Assembly (NCBI GenBank): GCA_963746735.1
Contig: CAVVCO010000020.1
Location: 1 to 64,000, forward strand
DNA: 64,000 nucleotides
Reading direction: 5' to 3'
Origin: CAVSWT01 sp963746735
GTDB lineage: Bacteria; Bacteroidota; Ignavibacteria; Ignavibacteriales; Ignavibacteriaceae
Of the stretch, positions 37,270 through 46,412 are shown piece by piece; position 1 is the stretch's first letter; every line of letters starts with the position of its first letter. A program made the position numbers and the translations under genes. Below the pieces are notes generated by a model that was not told where the DNA came from, searched no databases, and worked only from the letters and a program-made list of their open reading frames with translations.

Positions 37270-38898
37270 TTAAATCGTGCTTAATACTGATAATCTGAAT
37301 CCTTTAAATGGAAGTATGTATCTGCACACTCCATTTGAACAAGTTTCACCACCTCTTTCACTTCCATATGACAATGTTACTATATTTGATTGATCTATTC
37401 TGTATCCTGCCTCAAACGTAAGCCAATTTTTTTTACCGGATAAATCATAATTATTGTCTGTGAATTCATATCTAATTGCTGCAGAATACTTTGAGAAAAA
37501 TGAATTTGTTATTGATATAAACTGGTTGAAATATTTTGGCTGTTCTGAGTTATAATTATTATTTACCGACTCAAATTCATATTGAAAAACAATTGAATAA
37601 TCTTGATTAAAAGTGAATTGAAACAACGAAGGCATAACTGTGGATAAAATTATATTGCTTCCCCCACCACCGGAAAAATCTTCATAAATGGTTTTTGTTC
37701 TTCTTGCAAAGCCAATTCGTAACATAGTGGTATAATCAAAGTAATGTTCTACTTCCGTCAAAAATTCCCAGTAAGGTGAATACTGATGTTTAGACGAAGG
37801 AAGAAAATTATTGTTTCTCTTACTAAGTGAAAATGTGAAGTTCATCGGATCAAAAACATATAAGTTATGCCTGCTTGCTAAGCTTGTATTTACATTTAAA
37901 GTTGTATTATCATCAATTGAATAATATCCTTCTATTTGAAATCCTACTTCATCATTAAAATCTACTTGATGAATAGCACGTGACAAAAGTATTGAACTGT
38001 GCTCTTTCATAACAATAGGAGGATTTTGAAATGGCAGCATCCGTGTAGCTCTTGTAAAATCGTTTCTCTCAAACGGATCGCGTTCATCAAACATATAATT
38101 TTTATAATCGATTGTAATTCCATAGCCGCTGCCTAAAAAAGAAAATGCAGAATAAATCCCGGCGCCGTTTGACGATGATTTATCTGTTAAAACATTTGTC
38201 CATTTATGCGACCAATCAAAATAAAATTGTACTGTACTAAAATTTAGAGAAAGATATAACTCAGGTATTTCAGCTTTAATATTATTTGGCGGCGTAACAG
38301 TTGGGTCAACTCCTGTTGGAATATTTCCATCGGCAGAAATGAAAGTTGTACCAAAAGTTACCGGGTCTATTGGAGTAACTTCAACATTTGCTCCTTTAAT
38401 ATCGTAGTTTTCATTTCTTACAAAAGTAATTGAATCACGGAAATTTATTGAGCCGCCGATGATTGTTGCTTTTACAAAATCATTCGAGTAAGATGCTTTA
38501 ATTCCATCCATCCAGGTGTCATAAGCCAACCCACGGTTCTCAAATATGTTTAAGGCTAAACCTCTTCCAAATAAAGTAGATGAATTTCCTGCACGTAAAT
38601 AAAAATTATCGGAATTGAATTCGACAAATCTTCTTTTAATTCCTTTAAATACAGAGCCAACTTCAGGCGGATTGTCATAAAGGAATCTTGCACCTACCAC
38701 AAAATTTTCAGGCAAAGAAATTCTTAAGTCGGTTAAGTTTTCAAAATAATTGAAAGACTCGCCAACTGTTCCGTAAATTCTTTTTCCGCTTCCGTATCTT
38801 AAAACATTAGACAATGAAGGGACAATATCTTGTGCAATTAAATTATCGCTCAACATCATTACTGCTAATATTATTATTGCTGTTACGTGTTTATTCAA
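37270..38898 (-). CDS. DUF6029-like outer-membrane beta-barrel protein
   Basis: 542 residues with a signal peptide (MNKHVTAIIILAVMMLSDNLIAQ) and then alternating polar/aromatic beta-strands to the end (LRISLPENFVVGARFLYDN, NFYLRAGNSSTLFGRGLALNIF, final FKGFRLSVLSTI), as in outer-membrane barrels. It resembles DUF6029, a family of unknown function. The start overlaps the stop of the TlpA-like gene by four bases (ATGA), so the two are translationally coupled. A role with surface or periplasmic thiol proteins is inferred only from the operon. Confidence 0.8.
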   Translation of the reverse strand: MNKHVTAIIILAVMMLSDNLIAQDIVPSLSNVLRYGSGKRIYGTVGESFNYFENLTDLRISLPENFVVGARFLYDNPPEVGSVFKGIKRRFVEFNSDNFYLRAGNSSTLFGRGLALNIFENRGLAYDTWMDGIKASYSNDFVKATIIGGSINFRDSITFVRNENYDIKGANVEVTPIDPVTFGTTFISADGNIPTGVDPTVTPPNNIKAEIPELYLSLNFSTVQFYFDWSHKWTNVLTDKSSSNGAGIYSAFSFLGSGYGITIDYKNYMFDERDPFERNDFTRATRMLPFQNPPIVMKEHSSILLSRAIHQVDFNDEVGFQIEGYYSIDDNTTLNVNTSLASRHNLYVFDPMNFTFSLSKRNNNFLPSSKHQYSPYWEFLTEVEHYFDYTTMLRIGFARRTKTIYEDFSGGGGSNIILSTVMPSLFQFTFNQDYSIVFQYEFESVNNNYNSEQPKYFNQFISITNSFFSKYSAAIRYEFTDNNYDLSGKKNWLTFEAGYRIDQSNIVTLSYGSERGGETCSNGVCRYILPFKGFRLSVLSTI

Positions 38899-39383
38899 TT
38901 TTTACTCGAAAGGGTTTGTTCAATTTGTTTTTCGATTTCAATTTCGTCTCCCGGTAAAAATCCGCTGTGTTTATAAACTAACTTTCCATTTGAATCATAT
39001 AAAAGTGAATACGGAACCGACTGCCCATTTAACTTTTGCAAATACTGTGCATTTGGATCTAAAGCAACAGGGTAATTAATTTTTTGTGAAGAAATGTATG
39101 ATCTAACTTTTGAAACACTTTTAGGTGAATCTTGATTTATACCTAATATTGTGAATCCTTTGTCTTTATATTTTTTATAAATCGCATTAAGGTATTTCAT
39201 TTCTGCACGGCATGGTTCGCACCACAACGCCCAAAAATTTACCAGGACGGCACCTTTGGAATATAGGTCTTTTAATTCAACTCGTGAATTATCGATAGTT
39301 TTGATCTTAAAATTTGTTTCCTGTGCTGTCAAAGTAATTGTTAAAACAAAAAATATAATAGTACCGGCAAATACTTTTTTCAT
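38895..39383 (-). CDS. TlpA/ResA-like thioredoxin-family lipo- or periplasmic protein
   Basis: 162 residues: signal peptide (MKKVFAGTIIFFVLTITLTAQ), then a thioredoxin fold with active site FWALWCEPCRAEM (C-E-P-C), LGINQDSPKSVSKVRSYI, cis-proline region SVPYSLLYD and HSGFLPGDE. Such proteins reduce disulfides in the periplasm, for example in cytochrome c maturation or for exported substrates. First gene of a three-gene operon (TlpA, DUF6029, Omp28-like). Confidence 0.9.
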   Translation of the reverse strand: MKKVFAGTIIFFVLTITLTAQETNFKIKTIDNSRVELKDLYSKGAVLVNFWALWCEPCRAEMKYLNAIYKKYKDKGFTILGINQDSPKSVSKVRSYISSQKINYPVALDPNAQYLQKLNGQSVPYSLLYDSNGKLVYKHSGFLPGDEIEIEKQIEQTLSSKN

Positions 39384-39512
39384 TAAGTATTCCTAAAAAG
39401 TGGTTTTGAATAAATTGAGATTTTTATGAAAAATATATACAAAAAGCAAAAAGCTAATTCATCACAGAATTATAACAATTTATTTGGGGGAGATTTCTGA
39501 AAAATTAACTGC

Positions 39513-39606
39513 GTCATGCTGAGCCTGCCTGCACAAAGCCATTTCGGCGGGTTTATCTAAGTGAAACAAATCCAGAAAATTTCCAACTTCGACAAGCTCA
39601 GTTTGA
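39513..39606. repeat. Interspersed CTGAGC / GCTCAG inverted-repeat element
   Basis: GTCATGCTGAGCCTG at 39513 and CTTCGACAAGCTCAGTTTGACA ending at 39606 are inverted relative to each other. The words match the family at 1623 and 5545. It fills most of the gap between the TlpA-like gene's promoter region and the gene at 39651. Confidence 0.6.
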
Positions 39607-39650
39607 CATTTTAAGCTTTTCAAAATTAATTATTCCGAAGTCACTATTAT

Positions 39651-40307
39651 TTAATTCATGAATATTCTGCTGGCTGTAAGTTCACTGTTAGTGAGGTTGG
39701 AAAATTCCTGAACTTTTTTCACAAGTTCATCATGGTCATCATCATTAACAGAAGATAGATTTATCTTGTAATTTTTTTTATTTAGAAGAGTAATTGTCAT
39801 TCGTTTTTCTTCAAGATACAAAGAAGAAATATCATTCCATAGAAATGTATGTTTTAAGAATGGAGAAGTCCGCCATGAAATCCCTTCTTTATTTAATTTC
39901 ACGGATTTTAATTTTTGGAATTGTTTGTAAAAAACACCAAGAGAAACATAAAGCAAACCCGCTGCTATGAGGAAGTATTGAATTAAATTATGGCCAAGCA
40001 ATATTTTATGTAATCCGTCAATAATTAATACGACTCCCGTTAAGAAAAGCAACAGCCTGGTTATTGTTTCTTTTTGTGAATTGTCTTTCATCATATTAAA
40101 CAATGAACCGTATATAATATTTATTATGCCGGCAACTAGCATTACAGAGTTGTATATATAATCTAACCCATCAAATATTCTGCTATCAGAATTATAATTA
40201 TCCATGACGGCAATTAAAAAGCTAAAACCCGCAAGAAGAAAAGTCATTTTCTCTAGTTTTTGATTTCGCCTGTTTTCTTTTTTTAAGTAAATAATAAATT
40301 CAGACAT
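39651..40307 (-). CDS. Membrane protein with C-terminal PH-like domain
   Basis: 218 residues. Four predicted membrane helices (about 22-40, 52-70, 84-102 and 108-126) precede a C-terminal soluble domain with alternating beta-strands (VKLNKEGISWRTSPFLKHTF, WNDISSLYLEEKRMTITLLN), which looks like a bacterial PH domain. The function is unknown. It stands alone. ATG at 40307. Confidence 0.7.
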   Translation of the reverse strand: MSEFIIYLKKENRRNQKLEKMTFLLAGFSFLIAVMDNYNSDSRIFDGLDYIYNSVMLVAGIINIIYGSLFNMMKDNSQKETITRLLLFLTGVVLIIDGLHKILLGHNLIQYFLIAAGLLYVSLGVFYKQFQKLKSVKLNKEGISWRTSPFLKHTFLWNDISSLYLEEKRMTITLLNKKNYKINLSSVNDDDHDELVKKVQEFSNLTNSELTASRIFMN

Positions 40308-40624
40308 TTATTTTATTAGTAAAACTTTAGGGTTGAACAAATCTACTGCTATTTAATTTTTAATAACATGCTACTGCCCAGATACTGTTACCATCATTTG
40401 AGACAGCTAATTTAGATATAATACTCGCCTGGACTTTTTCGCACATTTAATAAAATAACAATTTTTCTGCCAAGAATATGATAACCAAAACGCACTTTTT
40501 AAGTAGATTTCAAAGGTTATTTAACGATTGCTTGAATTGAAATGGTTATAAATTGAGAATCCTTCCAAAATAGCTTCATTTATATTTATAGAAGAAATAA
40601 TCATTTTAGCTTTGAGAACCGACC
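40308..40624. other. Intergenic region, nothing recognised
   Basis: AT-rich gap between two minus-strand genes. No ORF, hairpin or repeat stands out. It should hold the promoter of the PH-domain gene. Confidence 0.4.
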
Positions 40625-42316
40625 TTAGCTTCTTATAACTTTCCCGGGCATTGCACCAGTATGCTCTCCGTTTTTAATTACAACTTTACCATTAACAATT
40701 ACGTATGGAATTCCTTCCGGATATTGATGAGGATCTATAAAAGTTGCTTTATCTTGAATTGTATTAAAATCAAATAGAACTATATCCGCTGATTTACCTT
40801 TTTCTAATCTGCCTTTATCTTTAAAATTTAATTTGTCTGCAGGCATTGAAGTCATTTTTTTTATCATTTCTTCAAGCGAACATAATTTCTTTTCACGAGT
40901 GTATTTTGCAATTGCTCTTGGAAAAGTTCCATAAGCACGCGGATGAGCAATTGTCCTATTCATTGGTGGATAAGGTGCATGAGAGCCTGCATCAGAAGCA
41001 ATCATAACTAAAGGATGAGCAAGAATTTTATCTGTAGATTCTTCACCCATAGCAAATCCAACCATTGAAACATCATTATCTGAATTTTTAAGTAATGAAA
41101 CTGCAGTATCAAAATAATCTTCACTTTTCTCATCAGCTATTTGTTTAATTGTTTTTCCTTGAAGGTTTTTTAAGTCCTTATTACCTATTCCTGAAATCAA
41201 CACGCCATTCCAGTCTTCATTAAAATCGCTGACTTTTTTTTCTGCATATTCTCTCATCTTTGGCAAAAGAGTTTTATCATTTAATCTTTCAATAAACTTT
41301 TTAGTGCCGCCGTCACGTGACCAAAGTGGGAAAAGATTTGCAAGGTCGGTATGGAAAGCGAGATAAGTATATCTATCAGCATTAATATTAAATCCTTCAT
41401 TATGAACTTTATCAATTAAAGAAAGAGCCTCATCAACTTTATGCCAGTTTGATCTTCCCTGCATTTTCAGATGAGAAATCTGTAAGCTTGCACCTGAATT
41501 CTTTGCAATTTTGATTGCTTCATTTATTGATTCCAAAACAGTATCAGCTTCATTGCGCATGTGTGTTGCATATAATCTAAATTCTTTAGGAACCGCTTTG
41601 CATAATTCAATTAATTCTTCAGTTGATGCAAAGCTGCCTGGTGTATATTCAAGCCCGGTTGAGACTCCGATCGCTCCTTCGTTAATAGCTTTTTCAACTT
41701 CTTTCTGCATTTGCTTCATTTCATCTTTTGTAGCAGGCCGGTCATCCATGCCTACAACGACTTTTCTGATTGTACCTAATCCAAGCATTGAAGCCAAATT
41801 CACACAAAATTTTCTATTAGAAAAATTATCTAAAAATTCTCCCATTGTTCTCCAGCTTAATTCGTCACCATATTCATCTTTAAAACTTTTAAGCTGCTTC
41901 TCAAGATTCACTGCTGCAACAGGTGCCCAAGACATTCCATCCTGGCCGCAAATTTCTGTTGTTACTCCTTGTCTAATCTTACTTTCTGCTTTAGGATTAA
42001 TTATTAAATCCACATCAGTATGAGAATGAATATCAATAAAGCCAGGAACTACTTTTAATCCTTTTGCATCTATTGTAAATGCAGCTTCAGCATCAGCAAG
42101 ATTTCCAATCTCAGTTATTTTTCCGTCTTTGATTCCTACATTACTAAGAAATTCTTTTTTGCCGGTTCCGTCTATTACACTTCCATTTTTAATAAGTATA
42201 TCAAATGATTTTGATCTGATGAATATACCGGAAGTGCTTTGAGCACCCAACACAATGGCTGATGCGCCGAGCAGTGAGGAACTTTGAATGAATTTTCGTC
42301 TATTGATTTTACTCAT
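40625..42316 (-). CDS. D-aminoacylase / N-acyl-D-amino-acid deacylase family amidohydrolase
   Basis: 563 residues. An N-terminal twin-arginine-type signal (NRRKFIQ plus a hydrophobic stretch) predicts folded export. The amidohydrolase barrel carries GFIDIHSHTDVD (H-x-H metal pair), EICGQDGMSWAP (possible Cys ligand), YATHMRNEAD, LQISHLKMQGRSNWHK, a catalytic-Asp region IASDAGSHAPYPPMN, and the C-terminal beta-sandwich ADIVLFDFN. The family deacylates N-acyl-D-amino acids or related dipeptides and hydantoins; substrate unknown here. ATG at 42316. Confidence 0.88.
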   Translation of the reverse strand: MSKINRRKFIQSSSLLGASAIVLGAQSTSGIFIRSKSFDILIKNGSVIDGTGKKEFLSNVGIKDGKITEIGNLADAEAAFTIDAKGLKVVPGFIDIHSHTDVDLIINPKAESKIRQGVTTEICGQDGMSWAPVAAVNLEKQLKSFKDEYGDELSWRTMGEFLDNFSNRKFCVNLASMLGLGTIRKVVVGMDDRPATKDEMKQMQKEVEKAINEGAIGVSTGLEYTPGSFASTEELIELCKAVPKEFRLYATHMRNEADTVLESINEAIKIAKNSGASLQISHLKMQGRSNWHKVDEALSLIDKVHNEGFNINADRYTYLAFHTDLANLFPLWSRDGGTKKFIERLNDKTLLPKMREYAEKKVSDFNEDWNGVLISGIGNKDLKNLQGKTIKQIADEKSEDYFDTAVSLLKNSDNDVSMVGFAMGEESTDKILAHPLVMIASDAGSHAPYPPMNRTIAHPRAYGTFPRAIAKYTREKKLCSLEEMIKKMTSMPADKLNFKDKGRLEKGKSADIVLFDFNTIQDKATFIDPHQYPEGIPYVIVNGKVVIKNGEHTGAMPGKVIRS

Positions 42317-42465
42317 TTATACCTCTGGACTATATATTTTAGGCTTAAAGTTTTAATTGCTTAATCAATAAAGATTCTTTGATAAGTAATCACCAGCAAT
42401 AATTTTTATTATTTTCGTTCAATTATTCTTTTTCTTAAAAACAAATTTTCATTAATTTTCTTTTA

Positions 42466-42816
42466 ATGAAAATTATTCGATCATCTATTATAATATTTTT
42501 AATTTTATTAATCTCAGGCTGCTATACAAAAAATGATTTGATTCAAAGGCAGATTGACAGAGATAAATTTAAAGTGACTACGGTAACCACTAATCACGGG
42601 AATAAATATAATTTCATTTATCAACAAAGGCTGCTTCGAGTTGAAGGAGATTTTTTAAGAGGTACACTGGTTGATAGCTCTTTTGTAAAATTACCTGTTT
42701 CGGATATAACTTCTGTGAATAAAATTCCTTTCGAAAACAATTCCCCGGTTTATCTATATGCTGTTTTCGGAATTGGGTTTTTAACTGCAATATGGTACGC
42801 TGTTACAAAACATTGA
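42466..42816 (+). CDS. Small lipoprotein with C-terminal membrane helix, 116 aa
   Basis: A lipobox (LLISGC) after a short hydrophobic signal gives a lipid-anchored protein. About 70 beta-like residues follow, then a C-terminal hydrophobic helix (VYLYAVFGIGFLTAIWYAV). No family recognised. The DNA around GIGFLTAIW resembles the 3' part of the ORF at 44240-44740 (GIGFLAAIW), suggesting a lost paralogue. The ATG at 42466 has no strong ribosome binding site. Confidence 0.65.
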   Translation: MKIIRSSIIIFLILLISGCYTKNDLIQRQIDRDKFKVTTVTTNHGNKYNFIYQQRLLRVEGDFLRGTLVDSSFVKLPVSDITSVNKIPFENNSPVYLYAVFGIGFLTAIWYAVTKH

Positions 42817-43278
42817 AGTGAACTTTAAGTTACTGCTGTTGCTATATATAACTCCTATAAATATATAAAAAAGTAAACCCACCTATAAAATAATTTAGCA
42901 AAAGCATTTAATCCCCGAGTTATCCACAATTTTGCCTAAAATTAATGGTAATTATACCGATGTTTATTAAAAAAAAGAATACTTACATTATTTAAATAAT
43001 AATCAATTAGTGCCATCCGAGATATGAAATACTTATTCAATTTCGCTTTTATAATATTAGCCAAACGTAAAATATTTGCCCTATTATTAACAAATTCTAG
43101 AACAATTAATTTATCAACAGCTTATTGTACAATCTTTTATAATTGTCTCATTAATATAAAACAAGATTTTTCTCCAACTTTTTGCGGAGAAAATTTACTT
43201 TTTTATAAACACAAATTCTTTTCCGGGTTTATTTGAACAAAAAAAACTTTAAATTGATTTTAACAATATTTATAAACC
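42817..43278. other. AT-rich intergenic region
   Basis: 462 bases, very AT-rich, no convincing gene. A perfect DnaA-box-like TTATCCACA lies at 42920-42928 and a near match (TTATCAACA) near 43113. Two boxes are too few to call an origin. Confidence 0.4.
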
Positions 43279-44229
43279 ATGGAACATAGAATGAATATGA
43301 TAAGAATATTTACCGTACTTGCAGCTTCTTTTATTTACTTATTGCCAACCTTTGCGCAAGACACTACAAAACCATTTTACTTCCCTCATAAAACAGGTGA
43401 TATGTGGGAATATCTAGTTTATGAATTTGGAACATCATATGTTGACACAATTCAAAATATCACGATTTATGATTCAACTGATTTTAATGGTAATATATTT
43501 ATGACTCAACATGGACGTAGTATAAATCCTATTGGAAAAGCATATTTCTTCCCAGATACGGCTTGGTATGAAATAGATTCATCAAATAAAAATCTATATG
43601 AAGGGAATACCAATGGTTCGTTACTATATAAATTGGATGCAGTAAAAGGTGAAATTTGGAGAGTCGATAAATCAGAATTTGCTAAAGTCTTGGATGTAGA
43701 TAATTATTTTATTTTAAATAAAAATAGGGAGATTAAGCATATTAAATATTTTTCCGCTAATGATATTTCAGATACTTTAACTTGGTTAGAACATTACACT
43801 GTTAAGATAGCTGATAGCTTAGGTTTAATATTTAAAACTGTTGGAGAGACATCCATCTCCCTAAATTTAATAGGAGCGGTAATTGACGGTAACACTTATG
43901 GGGATACCACTTTAGTCTCAATCAAAGAAAAACAAAAATTTTCACCAGTAGGAATTAGACTATTTCCTAATTACCCAAATCCATTTAATCCAGCTACGAA
44001 TATTAAGTTTGAAATTATTAAGCCAGCAAACATATCATTGTATATCTATAATATTTTGGGAACAATAATTTATAAGCTAATCGATAAACAATATTTTAAT
44101 GTCGGAGTACATTCGATTATTTGGAATGGAATAAATGACAATGGCAATAAAGCTGCAAGTGGTATTTATTTTTATACATTATTTACTAATGATCAAATAA
44201 TAACACGCTCTATGCTCTTAATAAAATAA
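43279..44229 (+). CDS. T9SS-exported secreted protein, 316 aa
   Basis: A signal peptide (after MNMIRIFTVLAASF) leads to a mature start QDTTKPFYFP and a domain rich in aromatic and Asp residues (PHKTGDMWEYLVYEFG), of unknown function, resembling surface proteins of this phylum. The C-terminal sorting domain has LFPNYPNPFNPATNIKF and a FlgD-like WNGINDNGNKAASGIYFYTL, ending RSMLLIK. ATG at 43279, with alternatives at 43291 and 43297. The next ORF starts 10 bases after its stop with GAGGG in front, so they are co-transcribed. Confidence 0.82.
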   Translation: MEHRMNMIRIFTVLAASFIYLLPTFAQDTTKPFYFPHKTGDMWEYLVYEFGTSYVDTIQNITIYDSTDFNGNIFMTQHGRSINPIGKAYFFPDTAWYEIDSSNKNLYEGNTNGSLLYKLDAVKGEIWRVDKSEFAKVLDVDNYFILNKNREIKHIKYFSANDISDTLTWLEHYTVKIADSLGLIFKTVGETSISLNLIGAVIDGNTYGDTTLVSIKEKQKFSPVGIRLFPNYPNPFNPATNIKFEIIKPANISLYIYNILGTIIYKLIDKQYFNVGVHSIIWNGINDNGNKAASGIYFYTLFTNDQIITRSMLLIK

Positions 44230-44239
44230 GAGGGAAAAA

Positions 44240-44740
44240 ATGAAAAAATATTTGCAATATATTTTACCAAGGTTATTTTTAACCATAGTATTTTTAAATT
44301 GTCCTATTTATAATCAATCAATTTTTTGTGCACAAGATGATTTTATTTGCGGAACTAGCGGTGCTTCGCCATCAAATAATCAAACGGGGGGCTTATATTT
44401 AACAGCTAAAGGTACTTTAAAAATACTAGTTGTATTTGCTCGTTTTAAAGATGATACAGACCCCCATAATTTTTGGCCAGTTGGGGGAAATCCAACTGGA
44501 TGGGATACATACATTGATCCAACTACTCAAACTGGTTCGTCAAATCTTATTAACTTAACCAATTATTATAATACAATGTCATCAGGAAAATTTCATGTTA
44601 TTGGTGAGGCTGTTTCCGGGATTGGATTTTTGGCGGCTATATGGTCGCTGCGACAAAGCACTGATAGGCTAAGGTCAAATATCAAGGTTCAAAATTCAAA
44701 ACATCCACATTTCGAAATCTTCAATGTTATTGTAAGTTGA
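44240..44740 (+). CDS. Truncated M6-like metalloprotease fused to lipoprotein-like tail
   Basis: 166 residues. After a signal-peptide-like start, the segment ILVVFARFKDDTDPHNFWPV, WDTYIDPTTQ, NLTNYYNTMSSGKFHVIGEA matches the beginning of M6-type secreted metalloprotease domains, but the catalytic HExxH part is missing. From about residue 127 the sequence becomes SGIGFLAAIWSLRQ, which resembles the C-terminus of the lipoprotein at 42466-42816, and then runs to a stop through unrelated repeat-like sequence. The join lies at a GCTGTTT word that the two sequences share. A deletion fusion is likely and the protein is probably nonfunctional. Confidence 0.6.
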   Translation: MKKYLQYILPRLFLTIVFLNCPIYNQSIFCAQDDFICGTSGASPSNNQTGGLYLTAKGTLKILVVFARFKDDTDPHNFWPVGGNPTGWDTYIDPTTQTGSSNLINLTNYYNTMSSGKFHVIGEAVSGIGFLAAIWSLRQSTDRLRSNIKVQNSKHPHFEIFNVIVS

Positions 44741-44804
44741 ATTTTCAATTTTATAACTCCTATTTTCTATATAAGCAAAACCTTGATGGTTCATATCATT
44801 ATTA

Positions 44805-44837
44805 ATAAACCTGGTTTCTTTGAGAAACCGAGTTTAT
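44805..44837. terminator. Hairpin between convergent genes
   Basis: ATAAAC-n2-GGTTTC pairs with GAAACC-n2-GTTTAT around TTTGA, located between a plus-strand stop (44740) and a minus-strand stop (44846). There is no long T-run. Probable two-way terminator. Confidence 0.5.
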
Positions 44838-44845
44838 GTTACTAA

Positions 44846-45493
44846 TCAATCAAAAGGATTTTTATTATCATAAGATATTTCAAGGTTTCTTTTATCTTCC
44901 TTGTAATCTTCATCTTCCCAATCGTATCTTTTATATGGATCACTTTTTCTAAGAAGAAAAGCTAAAACAATTCCTACTAAAGCACCGAAAAGATGCGACT
45001 CCCATGAAATACCGTTATTAACAGGCAGCACTCCCCAGATTAAGCTTCCATATAAAAATGTAACTACCAATGCTAAAGCAATCGACCTGTTATCCCGGCG
45101 AATAATTCCACTAAAAAATAAAAACGTCACCAGGCCATATATTATTCCACTAGCACCTATATGGTATGCTTCTCGGGCAAAAAGCCAGACTAATATTCCT
45201 GTAAAAAAATAAATTGAGATAAACACTTTTATAGAAGCATTCTTATAGAAAAACACTACTCCCCATCCTAAAAAAATCATGGGGATTGTATTTGAAAATA
45301 AATGTGAAAACCCGGCATGAATTAATGGAGAAAATAATATTCCCGGAAGATTTGCAAAGCTGCGGGGATAAATTCCAAAAGTTGTAAAATTTAAATTAAA
45401 AATTACTTCCAGTAATTTTACTATCCACATTAAAAGTACAAACGTACCAGGTAATATAAATGCATTAAGTATTTTTTGTTTGTCTTCAGTCAT
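44846..45493 (-). CDS. Rhomboid-family intramembrane serine protease
   Basis: 215 residues with six or seven membrane helices. The rhomboid signature is present: HAGFSHLFSN, catalytic Ser in GASGIIYGL, and catalytic His in WESHLFGALVG. The C-terminus is a charged cytoplasmic tail (YKRYDWEDEDYKED). It cleaves membrane proteins inside the inner membrane; substrates are unknown. It lies 18 bases after the PAP2 phosphatase gene, so a two-gene operon is likely. Confidence 0.92.
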   Translation of the reverse strand: MTEDKQKILNAFILPGTFVLLMWIVKLLEVIFNLNFTTFGIYPRSFANLPGILFSPLIHAGFSHLFSNTIPMIFLGWGVVFFYKNASIKVFISIYFFTGILVWLFAREAYHIGASGIIYGLVTFLFFSGIIRRDNRSIALALVVTFLYGSLIWGVLPVNNGISWESHLFGALVGIVLAFLLRKSDPYKRYDWEDEDYKEDKRNLEISYDNKNPFD

Positions 45494-45511
45494 TGAGTAA
45501 TGAAAGTAAAT

Positions 45512-46234
45512 TCAAATAACTTTTTTGTTTTTTCTTTGTTCTAAATAATGAGCAAACAGCCAGCAGAAAGAAGCCCATGCTATTCCAATTGACCAGCCTC
45601 CTAAAACATCTGTTGCGTAATGAACGCCGAGATAGATTCTACTTATACCAATAATTATTGATAAAAAAAGTGCAATTGAAATGATATAAATTTTAATAGC
45701 TCTTTTGTAAGGAATTCGAATCATCAATGCAGCAAACGAAAGATACAAAACCATCGACATCATCGAGTGCCCGCTGGGAAAACTCAAAGACGTTGCAGAA
45801 GTTAAATGATAAATTACATCCGGCCGCGGCCTTCCAAAAATTTCTTTTAGCAGAAGCCCCAGTACACCGCCGCCAATAGTTGCTCCCAATATTAAATAAA
45901 CCATTGTATATTTTTTTTGAAAAAGAAGAAATCCTAAAACGGAAAGTGTAAATAAAATTATAACTGTTCCGCTGCCCAAAGCAGTTATATCTCTAACTGC
46001 ACTCGTGACTAGATCGTTACCAATAGATTGAACCGGGTCATTTGTTTGACGGAAAAGTTCTAATGCCCAATTATCAAAATTTTTTGTGTTCCCGGCAGAA
46101 ACATTATTCGCTATAATTATAAATAATGTTGTTCCGATTATAATTATTAATAATGAAATGAAAACTTGCAAATCAATTTTGGTGAAAAATTTATTTGAGG
46201 TTTTTACATTTGATTTTTCTGCAGATGTTTCCAT
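45512..46234 (-). CDS. PAP2-family membrane phosphatase
   Basis: 240 residues with six membrane helices and the three PAP2 motifs: KEIFGRPRPD, SFPSGHSMMS and SRIYLGVHYATDVLGG. The family removes phosphate from lipid substrates such as undecaprenyl pyrophosphate or phosphatidate on the outer face of the inner membrane. Upstream of the rhomboid gene on the same strand. Which lipid it uses cannot be read from the sequence. Confidence 0.92.
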   Translation of the reverse strand: METSAEKSNVKTSNKFFTKIDLQVFISLLIIIIGTTLFIIIANNVSAGNTKNFDNWALELFRQTNDPVQSIGNDLVTSAVRDITALGSGTVIILFTLSVLGFLLFQKKYTMVYLILGATIGGGVLGLLLKEIFGRPRPDVIYHLTSATSLSFPSGHSMMSMVLYLSFAALMIRIPYKRAIKIYIISIALFLSIIIGISRIYLGVHYATDVLGGWSIGIAWASFCWLFAHYLEQRKNKKVI

Positions 46235-46412
46235 TTGATGAAAAAATTATTTAGGATAAAAAGATTTATAATTATTAATTACAATTTAAAACTTAATTGC
46301 TAAAATTAGAATTCAAAAGACTACTTATTCTTATTTATGATATAATTTTTTAATCATCTCATATTTATTTATTTTTTTCAAATTGATTTCAAACAAATTA
46401 CCACAAAATAAT

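Noticed and set aside
41511..42023. Plus-strand ORF of 170 codons
   Set aside because: Shadow frame opposite the intact amidohydrolase gene.
43024..43236. Plus-strand ORF of 70 codons in an AT-rich gap
   Set aside because: No ribosome binding site, and its composition follows the local base bias; no family resemblance.
42817..43278. Replication origin
   Set aside because: Only one perfect DnaA box and no origin-associated genes.
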